Position numbers and translations under genes: made by a program
NCBI RefSeq assembly: GCF_014133895.1
Contig: NC_050731.1
Coordinates: 806,001-870,000, forward strand
Source: Torulaspora globosa
Lineage: Eukaryota; Ascomycota; Saccharomycetes; Saccharomycetales; Saccharomycetaceae
Length of the DNA: 64,000 bases
Reading direction: 5' to 3'
Notes under the pieces: generated by a model
Databases searched by the model: none
Told to the model about the DNA's origin: nothing
The model's input: only the letters and a program-made list of their open reading frames with translations
In this document: piece by piece, positions 9,387 to 19,869 of the stretch
How positions within the stretch are numbered: the stretch's first letter is position 1
Layout of the letters: every line of letters starts with the position of its first letter

Positions 9387-10865
9387 TCAAGCACACAATT
9401 CACGGTATAGGAATGGTGCGAAGACCTTGGTGGCAGTGATTAGGATCATGATACCCTCCAATAGGGCCATAGGCAGACCCAGGAATCCGCGCTCTTCGAT
9501 GTTCAAGTAGACGGCATAAAGAGCAATGGCAAAAAACACACGAGTTAGCATCAAAGGTTTTGGGTTGACACCAGACAAGAACTTGACAGGAACATCGACA
9601 CAGTCGCCACCCTTTTGGAAATATCTGAAACAGCCCTTCTGCAAGGATTTCAAGTTCTTGTTCTCAGCGGCGAACAAAGCGAATAGGGCAATCGACAAAA
9701 CGTTGATCACAGAGTCGTAGTTCTTTCTATCAAAGTGGTAGTCCAAAAGTTCATCCAAGACGGTCTCACGGTCACTGAAATCAAGGTCGCCGATCTTCTT
9801 GATCAACAGGACGACATCGTTCAAACCAACAGTCATACCACCGCCAGTGAGCGGATGTCTCATGTTTAGAGCGTCACCGATGACACACAGACCGGTGACA
9901 TCGTTCTGTCTGGCAGGCAAGTATGAGTTTGGCATACATCTGAACTTGCTCTCAGTCAAAGCTGCATCGAAAGCAGGACGCAGCGATTTTGGAACGTAAG
10001 GCTGTACTTCCTTGGTCAACCATGCCTTGATGTTTGTTGGCAGCTTGGCAGAGTTATAAGCGCACAGCATTCTCGTCTCTTCAGGGCTGATCTGGTAGAC
10101 CAGGATTGGCAGGTGGTTGGGACCTAGGATCACATGTCCGTGCATAGGAACGGGGTTCTTTGCGTTCCACAACGACAGGCCAATAAATGAAGAATCGACA
10201 CTAGGAACATGTTCAGGATTCAATTCTCTTCTGAAACGAGAGAAGATACCGTCACACACAAACGTCAGGTGCGCCTTGAAGTCAACCTTACCGCGTCCCT
10301 CAATGTTGACCTTAGCACCAACGACCTCGTTGTTTCTGGCCTTCAACACTTCCACACAGGTACCCTGCAAACGGGTGACGTTCTCTTCCGCTGCGACCAT
10401 GTTTCTCAGGTTGTTCAAAAACTTCCCGTGTACGAAAGCCGCGCCTCTCTCCCTTTCATCGTCTTCAAAGTCTCTAATGTGAATGGTGCTGTCCTCCAAC
10501 ACCTTGTCATTGCCGTCCTTGACCAAGCCCTCCAACTTCTCGACCGGGCTCAAATCAGCCTTGTATGGGTATGGGATGTCCACCTGCTCGCCATTGTAGA
10601 AAACGGTGTACCCAGTCACTGGACACGCCTCGATGTTGTTGATCGCCTGGATCATACCCAAGCTTCTCAACGCTCTCAAACCACCCGGTTGCATCAATTC
10701 ACCGACAATTCTATCAGGCATCTCCCAGTCCTTCTCAACAATCAAAACTTTCTTACCCTTTCTTGCTAAACCTGTAGCGACGGTAGGGCCGATGACACCA
10801 GCACCGATAACGATAGCATCGTACGTCACAGACGAATCTGCATTGAGCAACTCCTGAGCAACCAT
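9387..10865 (-). CDS. ERG1: squalene epoxidase (squalene monooxygenase)
   Basis: ER and lipid-droplet FAD enzyme that converts squalene to 2,3-oxidosqualene with O2 and NADPH. It is the first oxygen-requiring step of ergosterol synthesis and the terbinafine target. The chosen ATG at 10865 gives 492 residues starting MVAQELLNADSSVTYD; a longer frame to 10973 adds an unrelated leader and is rejected. Visible motifs are the FAD dinucleotide fold GAGVIG (21-26), a DG motif in CDGIFSRFRREL, and the FAD/ribityl GD segment VIGDALNMRHPLTGGG. The C-terminus is hydrophobic and ends in a membrane helix. An AR1/SRE-type sterol element lies upstream. Length and sequence closely follow S. cerevisiae Erg1 (496). 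Confidence 0.98.
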   Translation of the reverse strand: MVAQELLNADSSVTYDAIVIGAGVIGPTVATGLARKGKKVLIVEKDWEMPDRIVGELMQPGGLRALRSLGMIQAINNIEACPVTGYTVFYNGEQVDIPYPYKADLSPVEKLEGLVKDGNDKVLEDSTIHIRDFEDDERERGAAFVHGKFLNNLRNMVAAEENVTRLQGTCVEVLKARNNEVVGAKVNIEGRGKVDFKAHLTFVCDGIFSRFRRELNPEHVPSVDSSFIGLSLWNAKNPVPMHGHVILGPNHLPILVYQISPEETRMLCAYNSAKLPTNIKAWLTKEVQPYVPKSLRPAFDAALTESKFRCMPNSYLPARQNDVTGLCVIGDALNMRHPLTGGGMTVGLNDVVLLIKKIGDLDFSDRETVLDELLDYHFDRKNYDSVINVLSIALFALFAAENKNLKSLQKGCFRYFQKGGDCVDVPVKFLSGVNPKPLMLTRVFFAIALYAVYLNIEERGFLGLPMALLEGIMILITATKVFAPFLYRELCA

Positions 10866-11460
10866 GATTGCGATTTTTTTTGTTATTTCCTCGAGAAAAC
10901 CCTGGGGCAACTGCACAGGTTCCTTTGGACGTCCTAACGATCGAATATATCCGTATCCCAATCGACAATGCAAATACCAGTGCTGTATTTATATTTTTTT
11001 CGGCAGAACAACTAGCTTGCAGGCCTAGCAAAAGAAAATGGTCTGACACGAACGAACATCTCCGATAGAAAGAACCATACCTGAACATCGTTCAATTCAC
11101 ATCAAGATCCTGTAGACGATAGTTCATCTGCTGGAGGACGTCAGTTCGTACCGCATCAGGCTCAATGCTCCGCCAATTGTCTCTAATCGAACGCTGTCGT
11201 TCCGTAAATTTTTCACTTGCACTTGGGCGAAGCTAAACGACAGCAGGCGTAGTGAGAAAATGAGCAGATCTTGGAAATGTGAAGACGATAAAGTTTGCGG
11301 GATTCTTGGGCTGTGAAGATTCTGCGAGACGGGCTCTGATTAGCGTGGCTCATCTCCTCTTGCGGATCTTGAATCTCCAGTGTGAGATGGCGTAAACGGC
11401 AGAAACGTTAATTATACGACGCAGTCAGGCAACGGTGATCGAATCGGGGATTGAGATTCT
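10866..11460. other. ERG1 promoter region
   Basis: About 600 bases between the ERG1 start and the RRN7 stop. It holds an AR1-type element (listed separately) and T-rich stretches on the ERG1 strand near 10870 and 10990. No coding signal was seen. Confidence 0.6.
11233..11240 (-). promoter_or_regulatory. AR1/SRE-type sterol response element (TCGTTTAG)
   Basis: TCGTTTAG reads on the ERG1 strand about 370 bases before the ATG. TCGTTYAG and TCGTATA are the published target cores of Upc2/Ecm22, which induce ERG genes on sterol depletion or hypoxia. This is an exact 8-base match at an expected kind of promoter; binding is inferred. Confidence 0.5.
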
Positions 11461-13011
11461 TCAGTCTCGGTCGCCAGCTCCGCGTGATGATCGCTGAGCA
11501 GAAAGTTGGGAACATCTTGTAGCGATGTAGCGTACGGCACTAGTGATTTGTTCTCGCGCTAGCGCGAACTGATTTTCGATTTCTGCCATAAGAGACTGCT
11601 CCAGTTTGGCTATGGAAGCGGTCCTCTGGTGTGCGTCCGGCATCGTTTGATCGTTCCAGCGAGACTCGACATCAGACAGGAAATAGAGGTATCTTTCTTG
11701 CAATTGATCTATGAATGAAGAATGGCTGGCGCTTCCGTCGTTCCTGGAAAGGCCGGGCTCTATGGGGAATATCTTGTGCAGTTTTCTTTGGGCAATCCTG
11801 TGATCGATGCTCATGTTTGCTTGTTCGGCCTGTAATGGGAGAAACGACTGTTTGAACCATTGCAGGTAGGTTGATGTCTCATCGTGTGACCAGCTGGTGA
11901 CGTTTGACTCATCCTTGCTTGACGATATTCTGGCCAATATGGCATCTTGGTCTGCAGAGGCACCTGCCGTCTGAGATCTGTCCGAGAGCGATAGAATCCA
12001 TGGCAATGGGTAGGTCTCTTCGCTGCAGAGCAGTACCCAGCGGACGGTTAGCAGGAAATAGGCGATGACTCTGAGTTCCGGCCACTGGTAGTACTTGGTG
12101 AAGAACATCCTCGGGTGCTCTATCAGTCTAAAGCCGTCGGCCTCATCCACTAGCCTGATCAGTTCCACGGTATACAAGTAAAACTCGGGCGGGAGAGTTC
12201 CAAGTAGTACAAGCCTTAGTACAAGACCTTCGTATCTGAGCTTGCAGTTGAAATTCTTGGTGAAGGCAGTTCTGAAGCAAATCTGTGAGACCTTTAGTAA
12301 AATGTGACCGTCTGCGGGCGGCTTTCCGCCATCAAGTAGCCTGAGATACGTGCTGGGCAATTGCTGCTTCCACGACTCAGGCAATAGCGAATTGGCTTTG
12401 TAGTAAGGCAGTTCTGCTGCAGCGATCCATCTGATAAAATCTGCGGTGTAGACTGGCAATCCCATGTGAACTGAGGCCATGTAGAGCATACTGAGAGCCG
12501 CGGGCATGCTCAGCTGAAGTGCCGTCAGCTGAAGGCGGTCCTCTTGCCGCTCACTCTCGTGCTCTTCAACGTCGGTATGTCCTGCATTGCTGTTATCTAG
12601 CCATTGTAGGTAGTGAATCCATATCAGCTTTACAACTTGCTCGAATTCAGGTGGGAAGTTCATTTCCCGTATCAGCCACTTTGCCTGAGCTCTAAGTACT
12701 AGCTGGAACGACTTTATGAACAGCACTTTGGCCTGGTAACCATGTATTTTCTTACTACCAGTGAGGTTCTGCTGATTGTGCGACTGAGAGGCATTAAAAC
12801 TCGATTGAAAGCTACCAGTGGCTCCCGTTGTCAAATTCAGTCTTCTTGTAACGACACCAGCGCTAGCTAAATCGTCGTCATCATTGTTGAATTCCACATC
12901 ACCCTCCATAACGTGGCCATACTGGCAAGTCCTTCTACCATCAATTATACGCCATAGGCGAGAAGGGCAGTTTGATACTCCACATACTGGACCTCGTATG
13001 AAGGTCGACAT
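11461..13011 (-). CDS. RRN7: RNA polymerase I core factor subunit Rrn7
   Basis: TFIIB-like subunit of the Pol I core factor (with Rrn6 and Rrn11), needed to recruit Pol I to the rDNA promoter. The 516-residue protein begins with a zinc ribbon whose ligands are visible as C10, C15, C29 and H33 in PVCGVSNCPSRLW and GRRTCQYGHV. A short acidic linker and RLNLTTGATGSFQSS follow, nearly as in S. cerevisiae Rrn7, then the cyclin-like region. Total length is about that of the family (514 in S. cerevisiae). It lies between ERG1 and PBP1, so two ancestral gene tracks interleave here. The middle and C-terminal parts are less conserved by eye. Confidence 0.94.
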   Translation of the reverse strand: MSTFIRGPVCGVSNCPSRLWRIIDGRRTCQYGHVMEGDVEFNNDDDDLASAGVVTRRLNLTTGATGSFQSSFNASQSHNQQNLTGSKKIHGYQAKVLFIKSFQLVLRAQAKWLIREMNFPPEFEQVVKLIWIHYLQWLDNSNAGHTDVEEHESERQEDRLQLTALQLSMPAALSMLYMASVHMGLPVYTADFIRWIAAAELPYYKANSLLPESWKQQLPSTYLRLLDGGKPPADGHILLKVSQICFRTAFTKNFNCKLRYEGLVLRLVLLGTLPPEFYLYTVELIRLVDEADGFRLIEHPRMFFTKYYQWPELRVIAYFLLTVRWVLLCSEETYPLPWILSLSDRSQTAGASADQDAILARISSSKDESNVTSWSHDETSTYLQWFKQSFLPLQAEQANMSIDHRIAQRKLHKIFPIEPGLSRNDGSASHSSFIDQLQERYLYFLSDVESRWNDQTMPDAHQRTASIAKLEQSLMAEIENQFALAREQITSAVRYIATRCSQLSAQRSSRGAGDRD

Positions 13012-13257
13012 GCCAATTCGGTCCCCTCAAGTACCTCCAGACAATCTGAGTCTGCGATCTTCGAAACTACCGATTTTTAGTCGCGCCCAAATAATCTGCT
13101 TATAGGCGATGAGCTTCGGAGAATGTCATTAACGCATACCAAGAACAGAGCAAGTATAAAGACAGGTTTTCCTAGACCGTTAGTGGGCAATCGGGTGTGC
13201 AAGCATTGCTTGAGATTAGTACTTTAAATTACTGTTAATAAATTATATACCGAAAGA

Positions 13258-15474
13258 TCAGTGGTTATCATGGTTATTTCTGCGATGACCGTGACTACCC
13301 TGACCGCCATGGTGGTGGTAGCCGTGTCTGTAGTTTGCGTTACCACCTCCTAGATTTGCTCCACCGCCTGCCATTGGCTGAAAAGGCATGCCTGGGTATC
13401 CATATGCGCCCATGGCTGGAGACCCCGGTGCATTGTTCAAATATGCAGGAGGCATGTGAGGAGACAGAGCCTGAGGTGAAGGACTTCCTCCGCCTTCTTC
13501 ACCACCACCCATCATCGACATCATGTGCGGCATAGACGGGTAAAACATTGGTTGGGGCTGCAGCGGCATATACATTCCCATGTTTCCTGCCATTCCGTTC
13601 ATCATTGGATTGGGAGAACCCCCGGGTCCCATGGGGAAACGCACCATATTGCCCACGACGACTCCCATTTGCTGATTCGCGGCGGCTGCTGTGGCGGCAG
13701 CGTTTATAGAATTCATCTGGCGATGCTGCAAGTTAATTTGAGCCCTCTGAATAGCTGACCTTTCGTCAGGAAACAAGCTCTTATACGACTGATCAACGGT
13801 GCTGATCCAGGTTGGAGCCGTGAAATATGGTTTCTCAATGAAAAATGGTTCCATACTCTTGTTCTCGCTGTCCTGCTGTTGAAGATTTTTGGCTTTTTCA
13901 TCATAAGCCTGTTTTGCCTTGATGAACATATTAAAGTTTCTGGAAAATGACTGCTTCTTCTTTTCATCTGGTTGAGGTGCTTTTGAGCCAAAGAAGGATA
14001 TTGTACTGCGTCTTTTTGATGAAACACTTGCTCTACCGAGAGACGGAGAATGAGTAGGAGTCTGACTTTGGGAAGGAAGCTTAGCACCGCTCAAGTTTTT
14101 CCTCAAGTCCGGCTTGGCACCCACAGGGGTTCCGGGCAAGGAGGGCTTACTACCGGTGTTTCCAGAGGGCTTAGGTGGGAGAGAGGGATCGCTCTTCAAG
14201 CTGGAGTTCTTTAAAATGCCTTTCAAATCTTCCGGGACGTCATACGGAACTTTGAACTTTTGAGAGAATTTTTTAAGCTCTTCGATCTGAGCTTCTTTAG
14301 AGACATGTTTCTTGGAAGCTACGTCAGTCCTTTGCGATGTCTTTGTACTTGGTTTGGTAGGCATTTCGACATGAGTAACTTTAGAGGAAGGTGTAGCTGA
14401 CCGATGCACGCTAACTTCTTTAACAGAAACTGTTGCAGTAGGAGCTTGCTTATTAGCATGACTCTTGGCAGTAATCGATGAGATAATGGCAGGATCAACA
14501 TTATGTGGTTGATCTCTCAGCGTTGGAGCTACGTACTTGGAAGGCTTGGCGGGCGATGGTTTGGCATTTGTTTTCAAAGCAGCCAAAAGTTCATTTCCTC
14601 TTCTGTCCACGCCCGAATACAAGTCTTCTTCATCTAAGCCGGAGTCATCAACGATGTGGCCTCTGTCTTCAGCGATATGAATGTTGCCTGCTGATCCTTG
14701 AGACTCGATTTCTTTTGCAATCCTCTCGGCCTCTTTCAACCTCTTTTCATAGTCTGGGTCCTTCTTGTTGATTTTAGTAGTATACAAATGCTCATCAAAT
14801 GTTGATTTTACACCGAATTTCTTCTCGTTCACCGAGAATTGATCCCAAGTGCCTGAAGACTCTTCCAATGTCTGATTGTGAATCTCGAGACTCTCGTCGG
14901 CAGCATCCGGAGTCCATTTTTGTAGTTCACGTTCCCTCACCTCGCCTTTTCCACGAGAGATGTCGACATCTGTCTTGAAACCACCGTTTGCCTTCCCTTC
15001 TTGTGATTCAATAGGCTTTTTAGTTTGCTCCTCAATCTCCTGTTTCTTTGCTTGCTCCGATTTTTCGCCAGCAGCGAAGTCAATTCCCTTCAATTCCAAT
15101 TCTCCCACGTCGGCCCCATTAATCAACAAAGTGTCGCCCAATTGTTCAGATAGTTCTTCAATATTATCAGCAAACCCCCCATCAACAATTTGAGGGTACT
15201 TCAACACAATATCCAAGCCATTGTTCGATTCCAAGTTACATGCTACGAGGACACCTGAGTACTTAACAGCGGAAGTGACTGTAGCGACAACTTCGCTCCC
15301 AATGCTTTTGGCCAGTAAGTAATCTAGGCGGTCGTTGAAATTTCTTGTAGTCTCTGCACTCTCATGGAAACCACTAGATCCTGCAAATTGATTATTGTTT
15401 CCGGAACCACCAGTTGACGAGCCATTGGCAGAATTACCATGGTCTTTTCTCCTCGAGTTGAAATTCCCCTTCAT
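13258..15474 (-). CDS. PBP1: poly(A)-binding protein binding protein Pbp1 (ataxin-2 homologue)
   Basis: Cytosolic RNA-binding regulator that binds Pab1, restrains poly(A) trimming, takes part in stress granules and damps TORC1. The 738-residue protein has an Lsm-type fold at about residues 45-115. An LsmAD region follows containing WDQFSVNEKKFGVKSTFDEH and GLDEEDLYSGVDRRG. Then comes a long low-complexity part with a PAM2-like EPFFIEKPYFTAPTW and a Met/Pro/Gly-rich tail ending in His/Gly repeats. The Met-rich tail corresponds to the redox-sensing region described in S. cerevisiae Pbp1. Start and length (722 in S. cerevisiae) agree. OKP1 lies upstream on the same strand, as on the YGR178-179 track. 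Confidence 0.96.
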   Translation of the reverse strand: MKGNFNSRRKDHGNSANGSSTGGSGNNNQFAGSSGFHESAETTRNFNDRLDYLLAKSIGSEVVATVTSAVKYSGVLVACNLESNNGLDIVLKYPQIVDGGFADNIEELSEQLGDTLLINGADVGELELKGIDFAAGEKSEQAKKQEIEEQTKKPIESQEGKANGGFKTDVDISRGKGEVRERELQKWTPDAADESLEIHNQTLEESSGTWDQFSVNEKKFGVKSTFDEHLYTTKINKKDPDYEKRLKEAERIAKEIESQGSAGNIHIAEDRGHIVDDSGLDEEDLYSGVDRRGNELLAALKTNAKPSPAKPSKYVAPTLRDQPHNVDPAIISSITAKSHANKQAPTATVSVKEVSVHRSATPSSKVTHVEMPTKPSTKTSQRTDVASKKHVSKEAQIEELKKFSQKFKVPYDVPEDLKGILKNSSLKSDPSLPPKPSGNTGSKPSLPGTPVGAKPDLRKNLSGAKLPSQSQTPTHSPSLGRASVSSKRRSTISFFGSKAPQPDEKKKQSFSRNFNMFIKAKQAYDEKAKNLQQQDSENKSMEPFFIEKPYFTAPTWISTVDQSYKSLFPDERSAIQRAQINLQHRQMNSINAAATAAAANQQMGVVVGNMVRFPMGPGGSPNPMMNGMAGNMGMYMPLQPQPMFYPSMPHMMSMMGGGEEGGGSPSPQALSPHMPPAYLNNAPGSPAMGAYGYPGMPFQPMAGGGANLGGGNANYRHGYHHHGGQGSHGHRRNNHDNH

Positions 15475-15832
15475 TTTATTTGGTCTCCTTGTCTAGCTGT
15501 TGAGCTCGCTAATCAAAATCAAAAGTGTCTATGCTTCCAATGCAGATGTGTTGAACAAAGAGTCGGAAACAACCGAAGATGGCCGTGGTGAATCAGCTTC
15601 CTAACTATATTATGGGTCTGACTTCGCCATATTCCTATTGCCAAAATACGCTTACCTTACTACTAATCACTACATACGCCCACCTTAATGAGCATTCGTT
15701 AAATTAGACTGTCCTCGAGCAGTTGCTGATCTTCATCGCATCACACTCCAGCTTCATTCTAATGCACCTTAGCGTCATGCTTCATGGATGAGAAGCTTTT
15801 TGAGCTTTTCTGTAGGTGCAAAGCCTTCACTC
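15475..15832. other. PBP1 promoter and OKP1 3' region
   Basis: About 360 bases between two minus-strand genes. No RNA gene, repeat or specific site recognised. Confidence 0.5.
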
Positions 15833-16981
15833 TCAACATCCATGGCGACCTGAAAAGAGCCTTTGAAATATCGCTTGTAACTCTGGTTCTGCGAAGTTTG
15901 ATAGATTATTGTACAGTTCAGCGGATGCCTGATTAGATTTATTCAGTCCAGGCAAAAGATTCGCTGCCTCTTCCTGGCTTGGTGACGTTTTTATCGGATC
16001 TTTTAGCTTGAGATTCAGCTCAGTGACATCTCTCTTGTACAGAGTTCCTGCGACCTGTGAGCCGGAAGGATCGGCAATAAGCCCGTAGGCATTTTCCACT
16101 GCTTTGTTGAGGCTGGGATGCAGATTGTTTTCCATTAGGCCTTTAGTGAGGCTAGTCCTATTGTTCATTTTAACAGCCTCACATGATGCTTTGAGCTCAT
16201 TAAGCAACGTTTGCTCTCGAAGCAGCTCTCTTTCGAGCCTCTCGGCATTCATTAATTCTTCTGCGTATCGATTCTGTATGAATTTTCTCTTGGAAACAAT
16301 ATACTCAATTTCAAGTTCTCTATCTGATATTCGTGACGGAAACTTCGATTTCTTAAGCTGGCTCTTGATCTTGGAAATGATATCATTCATGATGCTTTGT
16401 TTCTGTCTGAAAATCTTATCGACGTTTTCCGTATGCTCAATTGCTTGCAGTTCAGGTGTATACTTCTTGAGTACTTGTCGCAGTGAGGACTCGACATTTG
16501 TCTCAAGAAGCTGGATCACAGAGTTCACCATTGCTTTTGACGGCCTCCTCCATCTTTTGATCTCGTAATTCTTGGGTAGCTTCTCTCTGAATTCCTTCCG
16601 TATTACTCTCCTGAACTCCCAAGGATGCATGGGAGACGTGTCCTCTTCGCTATCAGGTTGTTTTCTTCGCTGGCTGTTAAATCGAACATGCTTCTGAATG
16701 GGAGAATGGACCAACGGCTGCGGTTGATGGACTTCACCGTCCAACTCCGATTCTTCATCTCCCTGGTAAAACAGTTGCTTTTGCTTGGGCTGTTCCAAAA
16801 TATCCAATCGCAAAGCATCGCTATCGTGCACGCTCATACTGCTATCGTCATCTGAGCTTGGAAAATCTCCTCCACCGTTAACGGCATCTGTGAAACCATC
16901 ATTAGCCGATTCCTCTAGGTCAATGCTAGGCGAATCGGTTGCCATACTCCATTTCGTAACTTTTCGTCTTGTGTTTATCAT
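15833..16981 (-). CDS. OKP1: kinetochore COMA complex subunit Okp1 (CENP-Q)
   Basis: Inner-kinetochore protein that pairs with Ame1 in the COMA/CCAN complex and helps read the Cse4 nucleosome. The 382-residue protein (406 in S. cerevisiae) has an acidic, Ser-rich N-terminus. A conserved basic core contains HPWEFRRVIRKEFREKLPKN and YEIKRWRRPSKAMVNSVIQL. A long coiled coil spans about residues 185-290. The C-terminal tail is where Ctf19/Mcm21 and Nkp1-Nkp2 contacts lie in the known complex. The ATG at 16981 is the first; a second Met at residue 13 is also possible. Its place next to PBP1 matches S. cerevisiae. Confidence 0.92.
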   Translation of the reverse strand: MINTRRKVTKWSMATDSPSIDLEESANDGFTDAVNGGGDFPSSDDDSSMSVHDSDALRLDILEQPKQKQLFYQGDEESELDGEVHQPQPLVHSPIQKHVRFNSQRRKQPDSEEDTSPMHPWEFRRVIRKEFREKLPKNYEIKRWRRPSKAMVNSVIQLLETNVESSLRQVLKKYTPELQAIEHTENVDKIFRQKQSIMNDIISKIKSQLKKSKFPSRISDRELEIEYIVSKRKFIQNRYAEELMNAERLERELLREQTLLNELKASCEAVKMNNRTSLTKGLMENNLHPSLNKAVENAYGLIADPSGSQVAGTLYKRDVTELNLKLKDPIKTSPSQEEAANLLPGLNKSNQASAELYNNLSNFAEPELQAIFQRLFSGRHGC

Positions 16982-17107
16982 TTTGCCTGCTTTTTATGTT
17001 TACTTTGGCTACGGTTAAATCTCACAAGTCTTACTGATAACCTACATCACAAATAAATGATCTTGTTAAATTATCCATTATTTTATTATATTTATGCGTA
17101 ATAATGA

Positions 17108-18961
17108 CTAAGAAGACAGACTTGCTTGTTGCATCTCCTTTTGCGCAGATCTATCGTTCTCTTCGTCGTTGACAGTTGTTTTCACTGTATTAATTTCTGG
17201 TGAATATGCGTATCTTGATCTCTCTCTGATTCTGGCACCAAAGTAGTAGAAAAGATACGGAATGGCGACGCAGGCCAGGGAAATGAATGCCATCAATGTA
17301 GTGGCCCATTCATAGCCGAGTCTGTGATACATTTGGATGGTAAATAAAGGCACAGCACCACCCCACATCGATCTGACAAAAGTCTTGGCAGCCAGACCGG
17401 AAGCAGCATAATGCTGATAGGAATCGACAATGTAATTGTTCGCTGGGTTGTAAAGCATCAGGAACCCGAATCCACAAGCCATGCCGCTGAAAGCGGGTCC
17501 GGCCCAGGAGACATGGGGGAACGAAGACCAAGCATATGCAAACAAACCAATTGGCACGAACCAGGAACCGATCATCATGGGGATAAGTCTTAGCTCTGCT
17601 GGCGGTAACTCTCCTTTATCTAGGTATCTTTGAGCTCTCTTTAGGTAGTCCCTATTCAGAAGTGGCGAGATTGCCGTCGAGATAAGGACGCCGACCCCCA
17701 ACGGGATGAACATCAAACTTGTCTTGATATCACCCCATTTTTTGCCCTCGCTGTAGACCATCGGATAAGCGAAGAAGAACATGTATAGCAGACCATAGAT
17801 GATCGACATGTACAGGGTGATTAAGAAGACGATCAACTCAGTCAGCAAAATCACGGGTCTCAGCAAACTATCCTCTGTAATCTCTTTGAGCGATCTCACT
17901 TTGATTTCTGAGATGGCCCTAAAGGAGGGATCACCTGTAAGTTTCCGTAGCTTTTTTGACCTCCTCTTCAGAATGGTCTGGTGATGAGTCTCGGGTAGGA
18001 ACATCACCAGCACTACGTACAGACAGCCACTGAAAATGATCATGAAATAGTACACCCAACGCCAGCCAGCCTTGACAGAGAGCAGAGATCCAACGATTGG
18101 GCCCATCACTGGACCAAGGAATGGAGCAGCAGAAAACAGGGACATAGCGACACCGCGCTCCTCGTTCCTCCACATATCACTCAAGGAGCCGCCGATCAAA
18201 CACATCGGAGCAGAGAACGCAATCCCACCAAGGAATCTAAACGCCAGCAACGTACCAATGTTCTTGGCCACCGCACACGGGACGATAAACACAACAGCGA
18301 CTAGCAAAGTAGTGTGGTACACCCAGTTACGTCCCAATTCTTCCGACAAAGGAGCAAAAAACAGCGGGCCAATACCAAAACCCCACACCATCAGCGAAAC
18401 ACATAGACACATCACCTCCATCGAGACACCGAAATGCTTTGCCGGTGATGTCATATCTCCGGTGATGACCGCAGACATCATCGCCACGTCGAAGCAGACC
18501 ACACCGAGAAGTATCGTGATATTCCACTTCTGTCTCTTGTTCCAACAGCGCGGATCATCGCGGTCGTCCTCCACAAATTGCACTATGCGGAACCCTGTCT
18601 CGACGTCCACGGGATACTGCCACTTGTCCTCCGCATGAGTACCGGTATTCGGCGCCGCAACGAATTTCTCCGGACGCTCCTCATCTAACATCGGTTCCAC
18701 GGGCCCCAGACCGTGAGTGTGAGTTTCATATCGTGATAGAACGCTTTCCACACCCTGCTTGTGCGAGTCTATAATATTCAAAACCTCCTGTCTATCCTCA
18801 GCGTTCCCACTCAACAACTGCGAGATCTGTGTCTGAGTCCGCGAGATGATCGAACCCCCATGCAGCCCATCGGCGTCCGAACTTCTACGCGACAGTTCTC
18901 TTTTATCATATAGTTCCTCTGGTTCATACGACTGAATTGAATGCGAATCATCATCGGTCAT
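17108..18961 (-). CDS. MFS DHA1-family drug/polyamine:H+ antiporter (Tpo-like)
   Basis: Plasma-membrane multidrug or polyamine exporter of the 12-span DHA1 family. The 617-residue protein has a soluble, Ser-rich cytosolic N-terminus of about 150 residues, as in the Tpo1-4 group, followed by twelve predicted spans. Family marks are the loop LSEELGRNW, the antiporter motif C in [13 protein letters not shown], and [19 protein letters not shown] in the central loop. The ATG at 18961 is used; a frame two codons longer starts with a non-ATG codon. I cannot tell which of TPO1-TPO4, FLR1 or YHK8 is the orthologue. The gene sits between OKP1 and RNR2, positions adjacent on the S. cerevisiae YGR track, so it was gained here or lost there. 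Substrate is not readable from sequence. Confidence 0.85.
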   Translation of the reverse strand: MTDDDSHSIQSYEPEELYDKRELSRRSSDADGLHGGSIISRTQTQISQLLSGNAEDRQEVLNIIDSHKQGVESVLSRYETHTHGLGPVEPMLDEERPEKFVAAPNTGTHAEDKWQYPVDVETGFRIVQFVEDDRDDPRCWNKRQKWNITILLGVVCFDVAMMSAVITGDMTSPAKHFGVSMEVMCLCVSLMVWGFGIGPLFFAPLSEELGRNWVYHTTLLVAVVFIVPCAVAKNIGTLLAFRFLGGIAFSAPMCLIGGSLSDMWRNEERGVAMSLFSAAPFLGPVMGPIVGSLLSVKAGWRWVYYFMIIFSGCLYVVLVMFLPETHHQTILKRRSKKLRKLTGDPSFRAISEIKVRSLKEITEDSLLRPVILLTELIVFLITLYMSIIYGLLYMFFFAYPMVYSEGKKWGDIKTSLMFIPLGVGVLISTAISPLLNRDYLKRAQRYLDKGELPPAELRLIPMMIGSWFVPIGLFAYAWSSFPHVSWAGPAFSGMACGFGFLMLYNPANNYIVDSYQHYAASGLAAKTFVRSMWGGAVPLFTIQMYHRLGYEWATTLMAFISLACVAIPYLFYYFGARIRERSRYAYSPEINTVKTTVNDEENDRSAQKEMQQASLSS

Positions 18962-19759
18962 TTTCAACCTTCTTCATTAACCTTGATATACTTCCCACAA
19001 AACATTGCAAAGGAAAACTCCGACGATATTAGATCCGATGCCACCTATATATACGTCCCATTGAGTGAATTTACCAGAATATTCGTTAAACATACTGGCC
19101 ATGACATGACGGTTAATACTCAATGCTACCTCGTCTTCTTACTGGATCTTCTTCGTTCTTATGAGCCGAGCAGGAACCCTCGGTGCTGGCAGGCGCCAGC
19201 CTGCCCTGAGCGGGCTGTCGCTAGACAGGGTTCTAGCACGGTTTCTGGCGGAACTCTGCGCAGGGCTCCTTCTAGCCGTAGGCGGAGACTGACAGCGCCG
19301 GGCTGAAAAAAATGCCTTCGGCTCTTAGATACGGGCCGAACTGCTGATGTATCTCAGGAACAACGAGCTAATAGGCGGCGGGAAACGTTTGCAGCCAGCA
19401 GAGTCAAGGGTCTTCAGGATGACAGTGCTGCTTGACAGCATGACAGTGTTCCATTTGTGACTCTCAAAGGTCTTGTGTTCTAGCAGAGCATTATCTGATC
19501 TGTGAAGGCCATGCCAGAGGTATCTTATCGTATCTGGATATTTGTTGAAAGGAGGCCGTCAGAACAAGCATGGACCGCTTGTCTATTGATCTTGAAGAGT
19601 AAATACGGAGTAAGCACGATCTTGGCTCAAGCTAGGGGGCTCTGATTTACGGGTTTCGATTAGCATCGAATTTCTCTGTGACGAGAGCTTTTTCATTGTG
19701 TGTGGTTAAAATAGCGCAATGAGGTCCTATTTTGAATTAGAAAATTCCAACAAATTGGA
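18962..19759. other. long intergenic region with GC-rich hairpin island
   Basis: About 800 bases between the transporter start and tRNA-Pro. Positions about 19160-19340 are clearly GC-richer than the flanks and dense in short inverted repeats (for example GCTGGC-AGGC-GCCAGC and CTGTC-GCTA-GACAG) and CGG triplets. It may hold zinc-cluster factor sites for the transporter promoter or a structured RNA. I recognise neither a known RNA family nor an LTR. Confidence 0.4.
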
Positions 19760-19869
19760 GGGCGTGTGGTCTAGTGGTATGATTCTCGCTTTGGGCGAAT
19801 CTTCGGAACACCGGGGATGAAAACATACAAGCATGCGAGAGGCCCTGGGTTCAATTCCCAGCTCGCCCC
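19760..19869 (+). tRNA. tRNA-Pro (TGG) with intron
   Basis: 110-base gene. The acceptor arm pairs GGGCGTG with CTCGCCC (U-U at the sixth pair, as I recall for S. cerevisiae). The anticodon TGG is at 19792-19794. A 38-base intron lies at 19796-19833, one base 3' of the anticodon. The B box is GGTTCAATTCC. The mature tRNA is 72 bases. A T run follows at 19871, and CCAACAA precedes the gene. Confidence 0.96.

Noticed and set aside
10866..10973. 36-codon N-terminal extension of ERG1
   Set aside because: The extension is unlike any Erg1 N-terminus, and the ATG at 10865 gives the family start and length.
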